Shown here: positions 1 through 7,561 of the stretch, piece by piece | Position numbering within the stretch: position 1 is the stretch's first letter | Layout of the letters: the number at the start of each line of letters is the position of its first letter | Assembly: GCA_020725545.1 (NCBI GenBank) | Contig: DYEV01000024.1 | Span: forward strand, 1-64,000 | Source: Desulfobacca sp. | GTDB lineage: Bacteria > Desulfobacterota > Desulfobaccia > Desulfobaccales > Desulfobaccaceae | Length of the DNA: 64,000 bases | Direction: 5' to 3' | Made by a program: the position numbers and the translations under genes | Notes under the pieces: generated by a model | Database searches by the model: none | Told to the model about the DNA's origin: nothing | What the model saw: only the letters and a program-made list of their open reading frames with translations

Positions 1-66
1 CGGGCCGGTGAGATTAAAATTGAATGGCTGGTCCGGTGTTGTTCCCACAGGACCAATTATACATAT

Positions 67-98
67 ATTTCACAAAAGTACAAGTTCGCTTGTGAAAT
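67..98. promoter_or_regulatory. 9-bp inverted repeat, possible operator
   Basis: ATTTCACAA (67-75) and TTGTGAAAT (90-98) are perfect inverted arms separated by 14 bases in AT-rich DNA just before a weak ORF. The symmetry and the TGTGA half-site are reminiscent of a CRP/FNR-family operator, but the spacer is longer than usual for that family. A hairpin in RNA is equally possible. Seen directly; the role is inference. Confidence 0.3.
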
Positions 99-123
99 TT
101 AACAATTTTTTTCATTTTCTCAG

Positions 124-489
124 ATGACTGAAGAGTTACAAATTCTTTTTATCAGAATAGAGTCATTCTTCTATATGGCTGCGCCCGCCTACGCCTTGCC
201 GGCCGGCCACAAGCTCATGGAAATCCTCAGCGGTCCCAAAAAGATGCCGCTGATCTTCGCTTCGAAGATCTTCAGCGGCGAGACCAACATGTATGCCGAT
301 TATGACGGCCTCTTGATCGTCAATGTGGCCGCCCCCCGGGATATTCCCCTCATTAGGAAGCGGGCGGCCATCGAACGGGCCGCGGCCATCGCCCGCCGTC
401 AGGGCACGGCGGCCTCTGCCGGGACTGCCCGGAGTGCCTCTGTCCTCGTGGGGGTTTTGGCAAGGGCGGGTAAGGGGGCCAGTGCATGA
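124..489 (+). CDS. doubtful ORF, possible gene fragment
   Basis: This 121-codon ORF is not recognised. Codons from about 200 to 380 look coding (KIFSGETNMYADYDGLLIVN and an Ala/Arg-rich helix after it), but the first 20 codons are AT-rich and the last 30 are low-complexity Ala/Gly. No good ribosome binding site precedes the ATG. It may be a remnant of a longer gene or spurious. Confidence 0.2.
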   Translation: MTEELQILFIRIESFFYMAAPAYALPAGHKLMEILSGPKKMPLIFASKIFSGETNMYADYDGLLIVNVAAPRDIPLIRKRAAIERAAAIARRQGTAASAGTARSASVLVGVLARAGKGASA

Positions 490-625
490 TAAGAAGAGGC
501 TGTGGTCAAAGGGGCTGACGGGCGCCGGTTCAGGGAGCTATGCCCTTCCTGCTCCTTGTTGGCCCGCCGGGGCTAGCCGAATCCCAACGGCCAGAATCGG
601 CTTGCAGCCCGCCGCCGGGTGCTCA

Positions 626-1456
626 TCAAGTTACGGCGGCAAAATCCTGCCCCCCGGCGCCATGCCGACGGGCGATCTTTTTGAGCATGTGGGCCAGGCC
701 GACGCCCAGGGTGTAGACCGAGTCGGTGTCCAGGTTGCGATCGGCGGTGGCGTCAAAAAAGACGTTCAGGCTGGACTCCAGGCCATCGTCGGGCCGCCAG
801 TAGCAGATCATGATGGGCACCTTGGGCAGCGGGAAGAGGACCACCGAAATATCGGAGTTCAGATGTTGTGCGGCCCGGTGGCCGCTGAACAGGTTCACCA
901 GATCATCAAAGAGATCGGGGTAACCGTCGGCCACCCGCTTTAAAGGCTCTTCACACTGCCGTTGGAACAGGGGATAGCGTTCCCGGCCCTCCTTCAACTC
1001 CCGGAGCGTCACCCAGACATTGGCCAGGGGCAGACCTTCGCTGTGGAGGATGTAATTGAGCACAGGCACCGCCACCCAGGGATTGATATGGATGTCGGCG
1101 CTCAGGTTCCCCGCCGTGTCAATACGGAAATCCTTGCCCAATACTTTCAGCGTCAGATGGTTGTTGGCAAAGGTGCCGCCGAGCCGCGCGGCTGCGGCGG
1201 CCAGATCCAGCTTGGCCACTTCAGCCCGGAGGTGCTTGACATACTCCACCCCCGGTTCAAAAGGCTTGCGGGTATTGTCCGTCTCCAGCAGCTCCGCGGC
1301 CAGCTCCGAGGGCAGATGGGGACACTCGGCCAAGTGGCGCTGATTCAGATAGACGGCGCTGGCAAAAGCCAGACAGGTCTTTTCACCACATTGGCGGCAG
1401 TTGGACTTATCCAATAATTGATAGATTTCTACCGGGGTTTTCGATTTCTGCGGCAC
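626..1456 (-). CDS. Fe-S cluster domain / DUF3786 protein
   Basis: A 276-residue cytoplasmic protein with a GTG start behind GGAGAG spaced 6 bases. The N-terminus (about residues 19-50) carries a four-cysteine pattern, CRQCGEKTC followed by ECPHL, typical of the 4Fe-4S domain shared with corrinoid Fe-S proteins of the Wood-Ljungdahl pathway. The remaining ~200 residues match the general look of DUF3786, whose function is unknown to me. It stands alone on the minus strand, divergent from the aromatic operon. The family is common in strict anaerobes. The Fe-S call is firm; any role in C1 or corrinoid metabolism is inference. Confidence 0.75.
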   Translation of the reverse strand: MPQKSKTPVEIYQLLDKSNCRQCGEKTCLAFASAVYLNQRHLAECPHLPSELAAELLETDNTRKPFEPGVEYVKHLRAEVAKLDLAAAAARLGGTFANNHLTLKVLGKDFRIDTAGNLSADIHINPWVAVPVLNYILHSEGLPLANVWVTLRELKEGRERYPLFQRQCEEPLKRVADGYPDLFDDLVNLFSGHRAAQHLNSDISVVLFPLPKVPIMICYWRPDDGLESSLNVFFDATADRNLDTDSVYTLGVGLAHMLKKIARRHGAGGQDFAAVT

Positions 1457-1618
1457 AGCAGTCTCTCCGATGAACTTTGATATTAAAAAGGAGCTTTATA
1501 TAACATAATTTCCCCCGCCGCCAAAGTAAAGATACCCAACCACTCCCGCCCGGGGGAGCCTGGAGCAGGGCCTTGCCGGCGCAGCCAAAGGTCCTGGCAG
1601 ATTTTTGCCATAAAATTC

Positions 1619-1647
1619 TTGACAGGTTCTCGTAAATCTGTTTTATT
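1619..1647 (+). promoter_or_regulatory. sigma70-type promoter for the aromatic operon
   Basis: TTGACA (1619-1624) is followed after 17 bases by TTTATT (1642-1647, 4 of 6 matches to the -10 consensus). Transcription would start near 1655, giving about 30 bases before the leader peptide ATG at 1684 and about 230 bases before the first structural gene at 1882. Confidence 0.5.
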
Positions 1648-1683
1648 ACCACCAAGAATAAGGACAGGAGAAGGCGAGTGGGA

Positions 1684-1737
1684 ATGGTCCAGGCCGGTTT
1701 TGCTTTTTATTATTATTTTTATTTTCCCTGGCCCTGA
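1684..1737 (+). CDS. aromatic leader peptide (attenuation)
   Basis: ATG at 1684 opens a 17-codon ORF reading MVQAGFAFYYYFYFPWP and ending at TGA 1735-1737. Nine of 17 residues are aromatic (4 Phe, 4 Tyr, 1 Trp), eight of them packed between codons 6 and 14. A purine-rich stretch (ggagaaggcgag) precedes it. It lies between a promoter and a terminator hairpin directly upstream of Phe/Tyr pathway genes, the arrangement of classical leader peptides such as PheL and TrpL. Its job would be to sense charged tRNA-Phe and tRNA-Tyr by ribosome stalling. The composition is seen directly; the mechanism is inferred from the family of systems. Confidence 0.8.
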   Translation: MVQAGFAFYYYFYFPWP

Positions 1738-1738
1738 C

Positions 1739-1803
1739 CCCTGCGCCCTCGCTGCCCAAAAATTAACTTATTGAAATAGTAAAATAAAAGCTGTGGCGCA
1801 GGG
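1739..1803 (+). promoter_or_regulatory. putative antiterminator helix
   Basis: CCCTGCGCC (1739-1747), starting one base after the leader-peptide stop codon, is perfectly complementary to GGCGCAGGG (1795-1803). This helix would take the last two bases of the terminator's 5' arm and nearly all of its loop, so the two structures compete. A ribosome reaching the stop codon would mask 1739-1747 and allow termination. One stalled on the Phe/Tyr codons before 1726 would leave it free. Confidence 0.6.
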
Positions 1804-1824
1804 AAGGCGACCACGGCTTTTTTT
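1789..1824 (+). terminator. attenuator (intrinsic terminator) of the aromatic operon
   Basis: AGCTGTGG (1789-1796) pairs with CCACGGCT (1811-1818) with one U-G pair, followed by a run of seven T (1818-1824). It sits 52 bases after the leader peptide stop and 57 bases before the ADH synthase start, so it would stop transcription before the operon when aromatic amino acids are plentiful. Confidence 0.75.
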
Positions 1825-1881
1825 ATTGAGGCCAGGGTTGCCGCTCCCGTGCCGAGGCCGCGGCAGGTAAAGGAGAAGAAC

Positions 1882-2691
1882 ATGATCGGCAAAATGATCC
1901 GTCTGGAGCGCATCCTCAACCGGGAGACCAATCGTACGGTCATCGTCCCCATGGACCACGGGGTGACGGTGGGGCCCATCGACGGCCTCATCGATATGAA
2001 GACGGCGGTGAACAACGTGGCCATGGGCGGCGCCAACGCCATCGTCATCCATAAAGGTCTGGTGACCACCGGCCATCGGCGGCGGGGCCGGGACGTGGGC
2101 CTCATCGTGCACCTGTCCTCTTCCACCAGTCTGTCGCCCTTCCCCAATGCCAAAACCTTGGTTTGCACCGTGGAAGAGGCCATCAAACTGGGGGCCGACG
2201 CCGTCTCCATTCACATCAATATCGGCGATGGCACGGAACGGGAGATGTTGGCCGATTTCGGCCAGGTCGCCCGGGACGCCCGGGATTGGGGCATGCCGCT
2301 GTTGGCCATGATTTATCCCCGGGGTGAAAAGATTAAGGACGAATACGAACCCAAGGTTTTGAAACATGCGGCCCGCCTGGGTGCGGAAATCGGTGCCGAT
2401 ATTGTCAAAGTGTCGTATACCGGCGCGGTGGAGACCTTCCGGGAGGTGGTCCAAGGCTGTCCGGTGCCGGTGGTCATCGCCGGCGGCCCCAAGATGAGTT
2501 CCGACCGGGAAATCCTGGAAATGGTGAAGGGGGCCATCGAAGCCGGGGGGGCCGGCGTCTCCATCGGCCGCAATGTCTTCCAGCACCGCAATCCCACCCG
2601 CATGGTGGGGGCCATCAGCCTCTTGGTGCATGAAAACAGCACCGTGGACGAGGCCCTGGCCTTCCTGCAGACACCGGATGTGGAGCGCTGA
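1882..2691 (+). CDS. 2-amino-3,7-dideoxy-D-threo-hept-6-ulosonate synthase (ADH synthase)
   Basis: A 269-residue class I aldolase-type TIM barrel of the FbaB/MJ0400 family. In the archaeal-type route to dehydroquinate it makes ADH from an aspartate-semialdehyde-derived partner and a deoxy-ketohexose phosphate, replacing DAHP synthase. The active-site start [11 protein letters not shown] (about residues 23-33) and the Schiff-base lysine in IVKVSYTG (about K176) are visible. The ATG at 1882 is chosen because AAGGAG lies 8 bases upstream. Translation runs straight into the next gene with one base between stop and start. A plain fructose-bisphosphate aldolase is the main alternative, but pairing with type II DHQ synthase argues for this call. 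Expression is probably set by the upstream attenuator. Confidence 0.88.
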   Translation: MIGKMIRLERILNRETNRTVIVPMDHGVTVGPIDGLIDMKTAVNNVAMGGANAIVIHKGLVTTGHRRRGRDVGLIVHLSSSTSLSPFPNAKTLVCTVEEAIKLGADAVSIHINIGDGTEREMLADFGQVARDARDWGMPLLAMIYPRGEKIKDEYEPKVLKHAARLGAEIGADIVKVSYTGAVETFREVVQGCPVPVVIAGGPKMSSDREILEMVKGAIEAGGAGVSIGRNVFQHRNPTRMVGAISLLVHENSTVDEALAFLQTPDVER

Positions 2692-2692
2692 G

Positions 2693-3685
2693 ATGAAACA
2701 GGTGTGGGTAAAAGTCGATCCCTGGGACAAGAAGCGGGTGACCACCGCCCTGGAGGGCGGCGCCGATGCCGTCTGGGTGCCGCCCGGCCATGCCGCTGAG
2801 GTCAAGGCCTTGGGCCGCATCACCGTTATTGCCGCAGACGGCGATCTGGTCCCGGGAAAGGATATCATGGAAGCCACCCTGACCAGCGCGGCCGATGAGG
2901 CGGCCATCGTCAGCCAGGCCCGGACCCATCCCGTGGTCATCCACTGCGCCGACTGGACCATCATTCCTTTGGAAAACCTCATCGCCCAAAGCCAGAATCT
3001 CTTTGTGGAGGCGGCCTCGGTGGCCGAGGCTCGGACCTTTCTGGGCATCCTGGAGCGGGGCGTGGACGGCTTGGTTATCACCACCAGTGACTTGGGCGAA
3101 CTGAAACGCCTCCTGAAATTAGCCAAAGAGGTCTCGCCGCCGGTGGAACTGACCACTGCCGCAGTGGTCAGCGTCAAGCCCCTGGGGATGGGCGACCGGG
3201 TCTGTGTGGATACCTGCACCACCATGGCGCCGGGGCAGGGCATGCTGGTGGGCAACTCTTCCGCCGCCCTCTTCCTGGTGCATGCTGAATCTTTGGAAAA
3301 CCCTTACGTGGCGGCCCGGCCCTTCCGGGTGAATGCCGGACCGGTGCATGCCTACATCCGGGTGCCCGGTAACAAGACCCGCTACCTGAGCGAACTGGCC
3401 GCCGGTGACGAAGTCCTGGTGGTGGATCACCAGGGCCAGACGCAAGCGGCCACGGTGGGTCGGGTAAAGATTGAAAAACGGCCCCTGCTTTTGGTGACCG
3501 CGGCTCATGAGGGCAAAGAGTTCGCCACCATCCTCCAGAATGCGGAGACCATCCGCCTCACCCGCCCGGATGGCGCCGCCGTGTCGGTGGTCCATCTGCA
3601 ACCCGGCGACCAGATTCTGGTGGCCCTGGAAGAAGCCGGCCGTCACTTCGGGCACAAGGTCACGGAAACGATCCTGGAGAAGTGA
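2693..3685 (+). CDS. 3-dehydroquinate synthase II
   Basis: A 330-residue enzyme of the archaeal-type DHQ synthase family (MJ1249). It oxidatively deaminates and cyclises ADH to 3-dehydroquinate using NAD, in place of AroB. The ATG lies one base after the ADH synthase stop, so the pair is translationally coupled. Recognisable stretches are the N-terminal KQVWVKVDPWDKK, the central VDTCTTMAPGQGMLVGNSS, and the C-terminal beta-rich half with VNAGPVHAYIRVPG. The length fits bacterial members, which are a little shorter than the methanogen enzymes. It supplies the substrate for the aroD product downstream. Confidence 0.9.
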   Translation: MKQVWVKVDPWDKKRVTTALEGGADAVWVPPGHAAEVKALGRITVIAADGDLVPGKDIMEATLTSAADEAAIVSQARTHPVVIHCADWTIIPLENLIAQSQNLFVEAASVAEARTFLGILERGVDGLVITTSDLGELKRLLKLAKEVSPPVELTTAAVVSVKPLGMGDRVCVDTCTTMAPGQGMLVGNSSAALFLVHAESLENPYVAARPFRVNAGPVHAYIRVPGNKTRYLSELAAGDEVLVVDHQGQTQAATVGRVKIEKRPLLLVTAAHEGKEFATILQNAETIRLTRPDGAAVSVVHLQPGDQILVALEEAGRHFGHKVTETILEK

Positions 3686-3848
3686 GCGGCGGTTTCTGAG
3701 GTCTTTTTTAAAAATGTTATTAACCTGCCTTCTGACGGATGTTTTTCGGGAACCTCAGTGACTGCTTTCTGCTCACATTGTCTGAACGCTGGCGATTTTG
3801 CGAAAAGCAGCAGATCTCAGCAGGCTGCGGTCTTACCAAAAAATAGGC

Positions 3849-4208
3849 ATGGAAAAAATATTAGCCGAGCGCCTCGGTAAGGCCAAGCTTGCTGCCCCAG
3901 AATCTCAGGCCGTGGCTGCATTGAAACATTACCTCAAGGAGATTTACGGCGAATGATTCCGAGGTCTGTATCTCTTCGGATCCTAAGCCCGCGGAGATTT
4001 TCAAGAAGACTCCGATGTGGATCTGCAGGTAGCTTCATCTGGCGAGGTCAACCCCTGTCGGGAAATTGATCAACTCAGCGCCCTGGTCGCCGCTCTCTGT
4101 TTGCGTTAGGGGGTATTCCTGACCATAGTACCGATACCCGCAGATTGGCTGATCAGTCGTCAAAGCCCTCTATGTATGCGGGTACGCCAAGAAGGGATGC
4201 CTTTGTGA
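3849..4208 (+). pseudogene. MNT-type nucleotidyltransferase, nonsense-broken
   Basis: One uninterrupted reading frame of 120 codons encodes a minimal nucleotidyltransferase but carries three internal stops: TGA 3954, TAA 3984 and TAG 4107. Reading through gives the hallmark GLYLFGS-stop-ARGDFQEDSDVDLQV, the GSxARG...SDxD active site, and the usual end SPLCMRVRQEGMPL. No frameshift is needed. The final TGA (4206-4208) overlaps the HEPN start as TGATG, the normal order of MNT antitoxin then HEPN toxin. Intact family members adenylylate or otherwise neutralise the partner toxin. With stops of all three kinds, including one in the active-site loop, it is dead. Confidence 0.8.
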
Positions 4209-4618
4209 TGGAGTCTCAGGAGATTAACCTCATGTATGGCCAAGCCCGGCGATATTTGGCCTCAGCCGAGCTCTTACGACGAGAACATGATGATGATTCT
4301 GCTATGAGCCGCCGGCATTATGCCATGTTCTATACTGCCGAGGCTTTCCTGCTGGCCCACGGCCAGACCTTCGCCAGCCATCGGGAGGTAATCAGCACCT
4401 TCGCCAAAGTTCTGGTAAAGGGAGGATCTGTTCCCAAAGAAATGCACCAATAGTTGCGTGAGGCCTGCGACAAAGGCCAGCTGAGTGCTTATGAATGCCT
4501 TTCCGGCATCGGCGCTGCAGAAGTTGCTCCTATGTAGGCGAAGGCGGCAGAATTTGTCGCCCAGGCCACAAAAATATTACAACAGGATGGTTTTTTGCCA
4601 GGAGATTTAGCCGGATAG
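4208..4618 (+). pseudogene. HEPN-domain toxin-like protein, nonsense-broken
   Basis: The 136-codon frame starts at an ATG overlapping the MNT stop and has in-frame TAG codons at 4451 and 4535 before its own stop at 4616. Residues read as an all-helical HEPN domain of the UPF0332 kind, with SRRHYAMFYTAEAFLLAHG carrying the conserved Arg/Tyr/Phe signature, followed across the first amber by LREACDKGQLSAYE. It forms a toxin partner to the upstream MNT gene and both are decayed. The pair is wedged between the DHQ synthase and pheA, so it probably inserted into an existing aromatic operon. Confidence 0.72.
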
Positions 4619-4685
4619 CCCTAAAGAGCGCGCAAGACAGCCAGCGCTATTCTTTTTTTGACCCCAAAAATCGACACGGTTTCCT

Positions 4686-5771
4686 ATGACAGACAAAAAC
4701 AGCCTCCGACAACAGATTGACGCCACCGATGAAGAGCTCCTGGCCCTCATCAATCGGCGTTTAAAGCTGGCGCAAACCATCGGTGAAATAAAGAACCGGG
4801 AAGAGTTGGGGGTTCTGGACCCCAAGCGGGAGCAGGAGGTCCTGGACCACCTGCGCCGCTATAATACCGGCCCCCTCACCGACGACGGGCTGCGCAATAT
4901 CTTTCGGGAGATCATCTCTGCAGCCCGCCAGGTGCAGCGGCCTCTCTCGGTGGCCTTCCTGGGCCCCGAGGCCACCTTTACCCACTTGGCGGCCATCAAA
5001 AAATTCGGCCGCTCCACCCTCTTTAAGCCTCTGCCCACCATTGCCGAGGTTTTTATGGCCGTGGAGAAAGGTAACCAGCACCTGGGGGTGGTGCCCATCG
5101 AGAACTCCACCGAAGGGGTGGTGAACGAGACCTTGGACCACTTTGTGGATACGAAGATGCAGATCTGCGGCGAGATTTATTTGGAGATTTCCCATGATCT
5201 GATCTCCCGCTCCGGCCAACTGCAGGATATCGAAATAATCTATACCCACCCTCATGCCTTTGGCCAATGTCGACAATGGCTGCAACGCCATCTCCCCCAG
5301 ATCCCGGTCTTGGAGGTCAGCTCCACCGGCCTGGCGGCCCAGAAGGCGGCCCACAATCCCAATTCCGCGGCCATCGCCAGCGGTTTTGCTGCGGCCCTCT
5401 ATGATCTGCGGGTGGTGGAACCCCACATTGAGGACCACCGGGAAAACGCCACCCATTTCTTTATCATCGGGCCGTATACCCCCGGCGCCACCGGTCAGGA
5501 CAAGACCTCCATGATCTTTGCGGTAGTTGACGAGCCGGGAGCCCTTTATCAGATGCTGCGGCCATTGGCCCAGCGGGGCATCAACATGACCCGCATCGTC
5601 TCCCGGCCCATGAAGACCATTGCCTGGCGCTATCTGTTTTTCGTGGACATCGACGGCCACCGGGATGAACCGGCGGTGGCGGCCTGCCTGGCGGAAATGG
5701 AAGCCATGAGCGCCTTTTTTAAAATCCTCGGCTCTTTCCCCCGAGCCGAGGCCGTGGAGAAGATCAGTTGA
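4686..5771 (+). CDS. pheA: bifunctional chorismate mutase / prephenate dehydratase
   Basis: A 361-residue P-protein that converts chorismate to prephenate and then phenylpyruvate, the committed branch to phenylalanine. Order: AroQ-type mutase (about 1-90, LRQQIDATDEELLALINRR), dehydratase (about 95-275, FLGPEATFTHLAA and PIENSTEGVVNETLD; NATHFFII stands where the TRF-type motif lies), and a C-terminal ACT domain (about 280-355, DEPGALYQMLRPLA) that should bind phenylalanine. Its stop overlaps the next start by four bases, giving coupled translation. Control is likely double: allosteric through ACT and transcriptional through the attenuator, although the decayed TA pair leaves a ~1 kb gap where a second promoter could lie. 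Confidence 0.95.
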   Translation: MTDKNSLRQQIDATDEELLALINRRLKLAQTIGEIKNREELGVLDPKREQEVLDHLRRYNTGPLTDDGLRNIFREIISAARQVQRPLSVAFLGPEATFTHLAAIKKFGRSTLFKPLPTIAEVFMAVEKGNQHLGVVPIENSTEGVVNETLDHFVDTKMQICGEIYLEISHDLISRSGQLQDIEIIYTHPHAFGQCRQWLQRHLPQIPVLEVSSTGLAAQKAAHNPNSAAIASGFAAALYDLRVVEPHIEDHRENATHFFIIGPYTPGATGQDKTSMIFAVVDEPGALYQMLRPLAQRGINMTRIVSRPMKTIAWRYLFFVDIDGHRDEPAVAACLAEMEAMSAFFKILGSFPRAEAVEKIS

Positions 5772-6472
5772 CGCCCTATCGGCTGTGCATCCCCATCATA
5801 GCCGGAAGCCATGCGGCGGCCTGCCAGGCCTTGGCCCGGATTCAGCCCCTGGGCTACCTGGCGGAACTGCGCCTGGACTATCTCCCGGACCCGGACGTGG
5901 CCGCCCTCTTGGCTACGCCCCGGGGGCCGGTGATCGTCACCAACCGCCTGCCAAGTGAAGGCGGCCGTTGGCAGGGGCCGGAGCGACAGCGGCAGCTTTT
6001 GTTGGAACAGGCGGTGGCCTTAGGGGCCGACTATGTGGATATAGAATTCAACGCGGACCCACGCTGGCGCCTGGAAATGCTGGCCGGCCGCGGGCAGAGC
6101 CGGATCATTCTCTCCTGGCACGATTTTACGGGTACCTCCAGCCCGGCGCGCCTGGCCGACACCCTGCTGGCCATGGCCGAAGCAGGCGCCGACATCATTA
6201 AGATTGTCGCCACGGCCCAGTCGCCGGCCGCGGCGCTGGCCCTGTTGGCCCTCATCCCCGCAGCCCGGGAGCGGGGCCAAGAGATCATCGCCTTCGCCAT
6301 GGGGTTGGCCGGCAAGTATTCCCGACTGGTGGCGCCGCTGCTGGGCAGCTACCTCACCTTTGCGGTCCTGGAGGCGGGGCAGGAATCGGCCCCCGGACAA
6401 CTCACGGTCCAGGAATGTTTGGCGGTTTGGCAAATAATAGGTCAGGGATCAGAGGTCAAGGGCCAGGAGTAA
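5768..6472 (+). CDS. aroD: 3-dehydroquinate dehydratase, type I
   Basis: A 234-residue class I dehydroquinase converting 3-dehydroquinate to 3-dehydroshikimate through a Schiff base. The lysine is in GADIIKIVATA (about residue 142) and the catalytic histidine in LSWHDFTGT (about 118). The start is a TTG that overlaps the pheA stop (TTGA); no ATG is available at the conserved N-terminus YRLCIPIIAG. Length is normal for type I. The C-terminus runs into low-complexity GGTCAG-like bases. Confidence 0.9.
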   Translation: MTPYRLCIPIIAGSHAAACQALARIQPLGYLAELRLDYLPDPDVAALLATPRGPVIVTNRLPSEGGRWQGPERQRQLLLEQAVALGADYVDIEFNADPRWRLEMLAGRGQSRIILSWHDFTGTSSPARLADTLLAMAEAGADIIKIVATAQSPAAALALLALIPAARERGQEIIAFAMGLAGKYSRLVAPLLGSYLTFAVLEAGQESAPGQLTVQECLAVWQIIGQGSEVKGQE

Positions 6473-6551
6473 GAGAGCGGGCAGCAGAAACGGCAACAGG
6501 GTGACCAGTTTTGCATGCGCCTGCGGCTTGCCAAAGATCTTGAAAATCGGT

Positions 6552-6575
6552 GGTACAGGCTTTCCAGCCTGTGCC
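6552..6575. repeat. dispersed palindromic repeat, copy A
   Basis: GGTACAGGC (6552-6560) and GCCTGTGCC (6567-6575) form a 9-bp hairpin with a TTTCCA loop. The same layout (GGTA...GG, TTCC-type loop, inverted arm) recurs at 42738-42764 and 24726-24743. It lies between aroD and aroE, upstream of the chosen aroE start. Confidence 0.55.
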
Positions 6576-6608
6576 GGCATCCTAGCAGAACAGAAACTCA
6601 CAACTCCC

Positions 6609-7448
6609 ATGATATCAGGCACAACCACAGTCTTCGGCATTTTCGGGCAGCCGGTGGCCCATTCTCTCAGTCCGGCCATGCACAACGCCGCCTTTGCGGC
6701 CCTAGGGGTTAACGCCGTCTACGTGGCCTTCCCAGTGACTGACCTGGGACAGGCGGTGGCGGGTCTGCGAGGTCTGGGAATCGCCGGCGTCAGCGTCACT
6801 ATTCCTTTCAAAGAGGCCATCATCCCCCTTCTGGATGAGGTGGCTGAAGAGGCCCGCACCATTGGCGCGGTAAACACGGTCGTCAATCGGGGCGGCCGGC
6901 TCTGGGGGACGAATACCGATTGGCAGGGGGCCCTGGCGGCCTTGCAAGACCAAGTCGATCTGGCCGGACAAAAAGTCCTGGTGCTGGGAGCCGGGGGCGC
7001 CGGGCGGGCCATTGTCTACGCGTTGCGCCTGGCCGGCGGCCGGGTCTGGGTGACCGATGCTGAGGCCGGCCGAGCCCAAACCTTGGCCCAAGAATTCGGC
7101 GTCACTGCCGTGCCGTGGGTCGAGGCACCGCAGCTAGCCGCGGCCATCCTCATCAATGCCACACCCGTGGGCATGGCCCCCCAAGACCAGGCCATTCCTT
7201 ATCCGCCGGAACTTCTGACCCAGGTGCAGGTTGTTATGGATATTGTTTATAAACCCCTGCAGACCCGCCTGCTGCGAGAGGCCGCGGCCCGGGGCTGCCG
7301 GACCATCGACGGCCTGGAAATGCTCATTTATCAGGGTGTGCGCCAGTTTGAGTTGTTTACCGGCCGGAGCGCCCCGGTGACCATCATGCGCCAGGCCGCC
7401 CGGAGTGCCATGCCCCTGAGCGAAAATGGTTCTTCGCAGACCGCTTAG
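6609..7448 (+). CDS. aroE: shikimate dehydrogenase
   Basis: A 279-residue NADP-dependent enzyme reducing 3-dehydroshikimate to shikimate. The substrate loop AHSLSPAMHNAAF (about 16-28), catalytic lysine in TIPFKEA, aspartate in NTDWQGAL and the nucleotide-binding GAGGAGRAIVYAL are all present. The ATG at 6609 is preferred over one at 6501, because the extra 36 codons would translate the palindromic repeat and match nothing expected. No clear ribosome binding site is seen there, so the start is not certain. It ends in TAG. Confidence 0.93.
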   Translation: MISGTTTVFGIFGQPVAHSLSPAMHNAAFAALGVNAVYVAFPVTDLGQAVAGLRGLGIAGVSVTIPFKEAIIPLLDEVAEEARTIGAVNTVVNRGGRLWGTNTDWQGALAALQDQVDLAGQKVLVLGAGGAGRAIVYALRLAGGRVWVTDAEAGRAQTLAQEFGVTAVPWVEAPQLAAAILINATPVGMAPQDQAIPYPPELLTQVQVVMDIVYKPLQTRLLREAAARGCRTIDGLEMLIYQGVRQFELFTGRSAPVTIMRQAARSAMPLSENGSSQTA

Positions 7449-7561
7449 CACGTGGGCCATTCAACATGAGTAGCTGACCCCAACAACCAACAACTAAACA
7501 ACTAACAACTATAACCTACGGACCGGCCACGAACTCCTCATCTCCAAGGATAGCCATATTT

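Noticed and set aside
323-943. 206-codon plus-strand ORF
   Set aside because: Overlaps the DUF3786 gene on the opposite strand, rich in Pro/Gly/Arg, no ribosome binding site; it is a shadow.
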